DNA of 14,475 bases, taken from the NCBI GenBank assembly GCA_027596035.1, contig JADGJA010000582.1:1-14475 (forward strand), in the 5' to 3' direction. Every line of letters begins with the position of its first letter. The first letter of the stretch is position 1. This DNA is from Thoreauomyces humboldtii (taxonomy: Eukaryota; Chytridiomycota; Chytridiomycetes; Spizellomycetales; Powellomycetaceae). Both the position numbers and the translations under genes were made by a program. The notes under the pieces are model-generated. The model worked only from the letters and a program-made list of their open reading frames with translations. It had not been told where the DNA came from and made no database searches. Shown piece after piece: positions 10,858 through 14,475 of this stretch.

Positions 10858-11256
10858 CGGTGTGAGTTTTCCGATCTATATACCCCAACCCCGGAATGCT
10901 GTGGTGTGAGTGCTTTTTCTTTGGACGATCGAGGCGGCGGTCTTGGCGTTCTGTGCCGTGGAATTTGCGGAAATAGATCGCAGTACATCCGGAATTTACG
11001 AAAGAGCGATCTGGAGAAATATTCATTTTTTGGGCAAAGCACCAGACCGGACGGGAAGCAAACTGAAATGACCGTGAAGATGCGGGCACGAAGCGAATCA
11101 GCTCTATTTGTTATGTACGTTGCGTTATGTATCAGTGTGCGTGTGTGCGTGTGTTCTGTGATGGATACAGGTAGTGTATGTCTGTCTTCAGTGTTTCAAA
11201 GCACGGGGGAGAAGGGAAAATCCCCCGCACGCCCGCCCCATTGTCTTTTACACGTC
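10858..11256. other. Convergent intergenic region (3' UTRs of MYST gene and CH/DH-like gene)
   Basis: I support no gene in these 399 bp. The sequence is AT-richer than the flanking exons, as expected for two 3' UTRs. It contains a TG-rich stretch at about 11134-11160. I looked on the minus strand for a continuation of the CH/DH-like protein (a PH domain or the rest of a DH domain) and found none. Confidence 0.6.
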
Positions 11257-14200
11257 CTAGGTACGAACCAGCGCACCCTCGACGGCTCTGACGCACATCT
11301 CCATCTTCAGGGCCGCCATGACGCCTGCCCTGTCCCTACCGACCAGATCCCTGACCTCCGTCGCCGTGCTCCTCAGCCAGTCCACGGGTCTCTTGACCAA
11401 TGACTCCTCCACGTCCTCCTCGGCGTCCACGTCGACGACGAGGGAGAGGATGGACGGGACGGCGGATCGGACGGCGACGGCGTAAGCGGCGTAGACGGGC
11501 AACAGGGCGGTGGCGAACCTGAGGAGGTGGGAACCCAATTGACCCCGTGGTTTCCCTGACGGTTCCGACGATGTAGCGGAGACGACGAGGACGTGTTCTC
11601 GAAGGACCGGAAGGAGGAGGGTGGCGTGGAGGTTCAGGATGGAAGCCAGGGTCGCGTCGAGGTGACGAAGGATGTCGGTGGTCTCGTCGTCCACCGTGGA
11701 AGAGGACGAGGTCGAGGAACCGGACGTGTTGGATGAAGGGGATGAGGGACGGGATTGACGTCTTTGATGACGGATGAGCACGTGCAGGTGTTCTCTGGCG
11801 GCCGTGAGGTCGTGGATGAAGGTTTCCTGATGAAAAGAAACGAGAAGGAAGTTTAGTCAGAGTCCGCGTGAACGCCTCCAATTTTGGATTTGTGTTCTTA
11901 CCTCACTCAGAAGCATGTGAGCCACACCCGCCTCGATCTTCTTTGCCGCAGTGGCCATCGCCCGGTCCTTGGACCCTGCCAAAGCGGGATCTGTGGATGA
12001 GGGTCGCACGGGGAGGTCCGTGAGATCCGGAAGGGCACGACCGGATTGCACCATGGGGGATGCGGGAAGCGGAGCTGAAGGCTGGGGACCTACAGGAGGC
12101 TGACGGAATCGGGGATGGTCTGGCAGCGCGGAGGTCGGAGGAGGTTGCGATGGTGGTATCACGAGCTTGAGAGCCTGGGGAGCCGCGAGACGATCGAGGG
12201 AAAATGAAGGTGGACGTTCCGCGGGGGAGCTGGACGCGGGCCACAGCGGAGGCAGTTGGGTGTGAAGTGCACTGGCCGCAGGGGGTGGCGGTAAAGGCGA
12301 TGAGGGTGGAAGGCGAGACTGCGTATGAATGTGATCATCTTCCCCCTGTGGCGCAGGCGGGAGGGGCATAGACGGCGGTGAAGATGAAGCGGACGAAGGC
12401 GGCTGGGAGAGGATCTCTGCGGCCGCTTCCCTGCTCAAAATAGGCTGCGCGTCGTGGTCGTGGTAATACGAATGGTCGTCTTCGTCATCGTCGCTTTCTT
12501 CGCTCCTAGAGTATTCTGAGACCGTTCGACTTTCGGGACTGGCGGGAGCGGCAGGCAAGGGGTATGAGGGTGGAGGGGTGGACATGAAGAGCGACAGTGG
12601 CCGCTGCTGCTGCTTGCCCAAATCATGGTGCACCGACAGATCGCCCGTTGCGGCAGGGATCCTACCAGGCAAGGTCGGAAGCAGAAGCGGGGAGACCGGT
12701 GTGAGCGGAAGCTGCGAGCGAGGCGGAGACGATGCGGAGGGAAGAGAGGGGATCGACGGTGGCTCTCCGGACTGGAAAGACGGGCTATTGGGAGTGAGCG
12801 AGATGGATGGAGCCGCATAGGGAATGATGTTGCTTTCCGTCGGCGTCAGCAAGTCCGAATACACGGACGACTCGGGCGACGTCGGCGAATACGGCGCCGA
12901 AAGTGGTGACAGCGCCTCGTCGTCATCACGCTCAGCCCTCTTCCGTTCAAGCTGATCATGGTGATCGTCGCGCGGCGTGGTCGGAGACTCCGTCCCAGGT
13001 TCACTCTCCTCTGCGATATGAGCGATGCTCTCGAACTGCATGTCCCCGAAGTCCATAGCATCGAAATCGCCCGAAAGTGGATCGGTGATGACAGTGAGCG
13101 GCGTGGAAATTCGCTTGTTGTCATACCATCGTACGGTAGCCTCGCTCCCCGTATCGGAGTGCCTGTCGGACCCCTCGCCCTCCCATTCGCTCTGACCCTG
13201 AGACGCCGTGATGAACGACGCCGGGGAGGCGGAGCGGGTCGGAGCGGGGGAGACGGACCTGGCTCCACCTCTGCTGCTGCCACCGTACGGCGACGGGGAC
13301 TTGGGAAGATCCCGCAGCACCTGGCTGGCGAGACTGGTTGTGCTCATGACGCTAGCGTGACGATCGTACAATGCCTGGAGAGGTGACGCACCGCTCCTGG
13401 GGCGGTCGCTGGGGGCGTAGTTGTAGTACGAGTACAAACTCTCTCCGCTAGGGGGACGTGCAGCCACCGATGGAGGAGGCAAGGGAGAGGTGGCACCTCG
13501 ATCTGAAACGAGCGGGTATCCCTGGAACGACCTGGTCGAATCCCGGTTGCTTCGGTGATGAACTCCTGACTCCCCCAGCACCAAAGCTGGGCCAAGCCAT
13601 CCCTGCTTTCTCGCTTGCCTCTCCAACGCGCAGATGGTCTTGAGTACCCTGAGACCAGACCGTCTGGTGGGGTCCAGCGGGGCGTCCACGAGGAGATCCG
13701 CGACGGCGAACAGATGCCTGTTTTTGACGCCGACCGTCTTGCACAGTTCGAGGAAAAAGATGACTTTGTGAACGGTGAACTCGGGTCCTTTCTGCAGGAG
13801 CTGGCACTGCGTTCGAGGGTATAGGGTGCAGGCAAGACGACAGAGAACGTCGCCGGTCTGGAGGAGGGAGATCGCGTCGGCGTCAACGGGGACGGACGAA
13901 GGAAGACCCACGGTGGATCGCAGCCAACGAGTCATGCGGGGGGAGTAGGCGGTATACTGAGCCGCGGAAGCAGTCGCAGAGGCATCTGCGTTCGGGCTCT
14001 CTGAGGGTAACGGACGTGCGTCGTCGCTGTCGTTGTTGGCCGGCTCGGGGGAATCGCGATCGGCTTCCTTGAGCTTGTCCAGGTTGGCCGACAGCATGAA
14101 CGTCGAGTCCGAGTTGAGCAATTTCATGAAATTTATCTCAGTGTACGAGGGCACCGACGCTCCGGGCTGAACGATGAAAAGTTAGGCTTGGGTTCTAAAT

Positions 14201-14475
14201 GCGTCCGAAAAGAGATCCCCGTCACATACCTGGAATCCCTGACCATCGTTCAGAATCTGCTGATAGGCAACCGACACCCTGTTGAGATGGTTCCGCAGAC
14301 CCGCAACACGCTTCGGCGACGCCTTTGCGTTCAACGCAGAAGGCGTAGGACTGTGACCAGGTCGAGGCTCTGATGCCTCGTTCGCAGGAAGGGCGGCCGC
14401 CTGCTGTTGAGCCACCTTGGCGGGCCTGTCGGCGGACCCGACCTTTTCCAGCATGGGGATGGGGAAGAAGGGGGC
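11257..14475 (-). CDS. Calponin-homology plus divergent RhoGEF (DH)-like protein, 5' end at or beyond window edge
   Basis: Three exons are visible: 14475-14230 (ATG at 14454), 14166-11902 and 11826-11257. The introns are 63 bp (GTATGT...GTTCAG) and 75 bp (GTAAGA...CATCAG), both phase 0. From ATG 14454 the protein is 1,019 aa. Upstream bases are open in frame but pyrimidine-rich like a 5' UTR, so the true start is unsettled. Residues about 149-264 form a calponin-homology domain, with MTRWLR, LLQTGDVLCRLACTLYP, KVIFFLELCKTVGV and RVLKTICALERQAR. About 480 residues follow that are Pro/Ser-rich and probably disordered, with many SP/TP sites and PxxP runs. The last 190 residues resemble a DH domain: LLSEETFIHDLTAAREHL at the exon join, then ILNLHATLLLPVL and LLRFATALLPVYAAY, then a weak match to the third conserved region. 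No PH domain follows. CH-then-DH order recalls Cdc24 and Vav, so Rho-type signalling or polarity is a reasonable but unproven guess. Confidence 0.75.

Noticed and set aside
11134..11160. TG-rich stretch considered as telomere-like or mobile-element sequence
   Set aside because: It is short and imperfect, with no terminal repeats or transposase nearby. Simple slippage in a 3' UTR is enough.

Overview
This window is ordinary, gene-dense nuclear DNA from a fungus, most likely a GC-rich basidiomycete yeast (Tremellomycetes or Microbotryomycetes would fit; the exact lineage is a guess). Protein-coding regions are interrupted by many short spliceosomal introns of 63-113 bp, with GT...AG ends and frequent CTGAC/CTAAC-like branch sites. 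Histone H4, a Sas3/KAT6-like MYST acetyltransferase and a GT62 Golgi mannosyltransferase are typical fungal genes. I saw no bacterial operons, CRISPR arrays, rRNA or tRNA genes, or transposons.

Layout from left to right: (1) 1-337 (+), the 3' end of a 3'(2'),5'-bisphosphate nucleotidase (MET22/HAL2). (2) 839-2266 (+), a type II membrane GT62 (Mnn9/Anp1/Van1-like) mannosyltransferase with three exons. (3) 2607-3031 (-), histone H4 with two exons, 103 aa. (4) 3471-4715 (+), an intronless 414-aa protein I do not recognise, sharing a 439-bp divergent promoter with H4. (5) 4821-6614 (-), aminoacylase-1 (M20 metallopeptidase) with nine inferred exons, including a 10-nt first exon and a 12-nt internal microexon. 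(6) 6937-7979 (-), an NTF2/SnoaL-like protein with a duplicated CYSPTC cysteine motif. (7) 8275-10857 (+), a MYST histone acetyltransferase with nine inferred exons: two PHD fingers, a MYT1/KAT7-type C2HC finger, then the MYST domain. (8) 11257-14454 or beyond (-), a protein with a calponin-homology domain, a long Pro/Ser-rich region and a divergent RhoGEF (DH)-like domain, touching the right edge.

The genes do not form one pathway. They are neighbouring housekeeping genes for sulfur/phosphonucleotide metabolism, Golgi glycosylation, chromatin, amino-acid salvage and Rho-type signalling. The points most worth a second look are the combined KAT6-like and KAT7-like reader domains in the acetyltransferase, the tiny exons that automated annotation would miss, the divergent DH domain with no PH domain after it, and the two proteins of unknown function. 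I found no convincing new multi-gene system. All exon structures were assembled by hand from splice signals, frame and remembered family conservation, with no transcript data.
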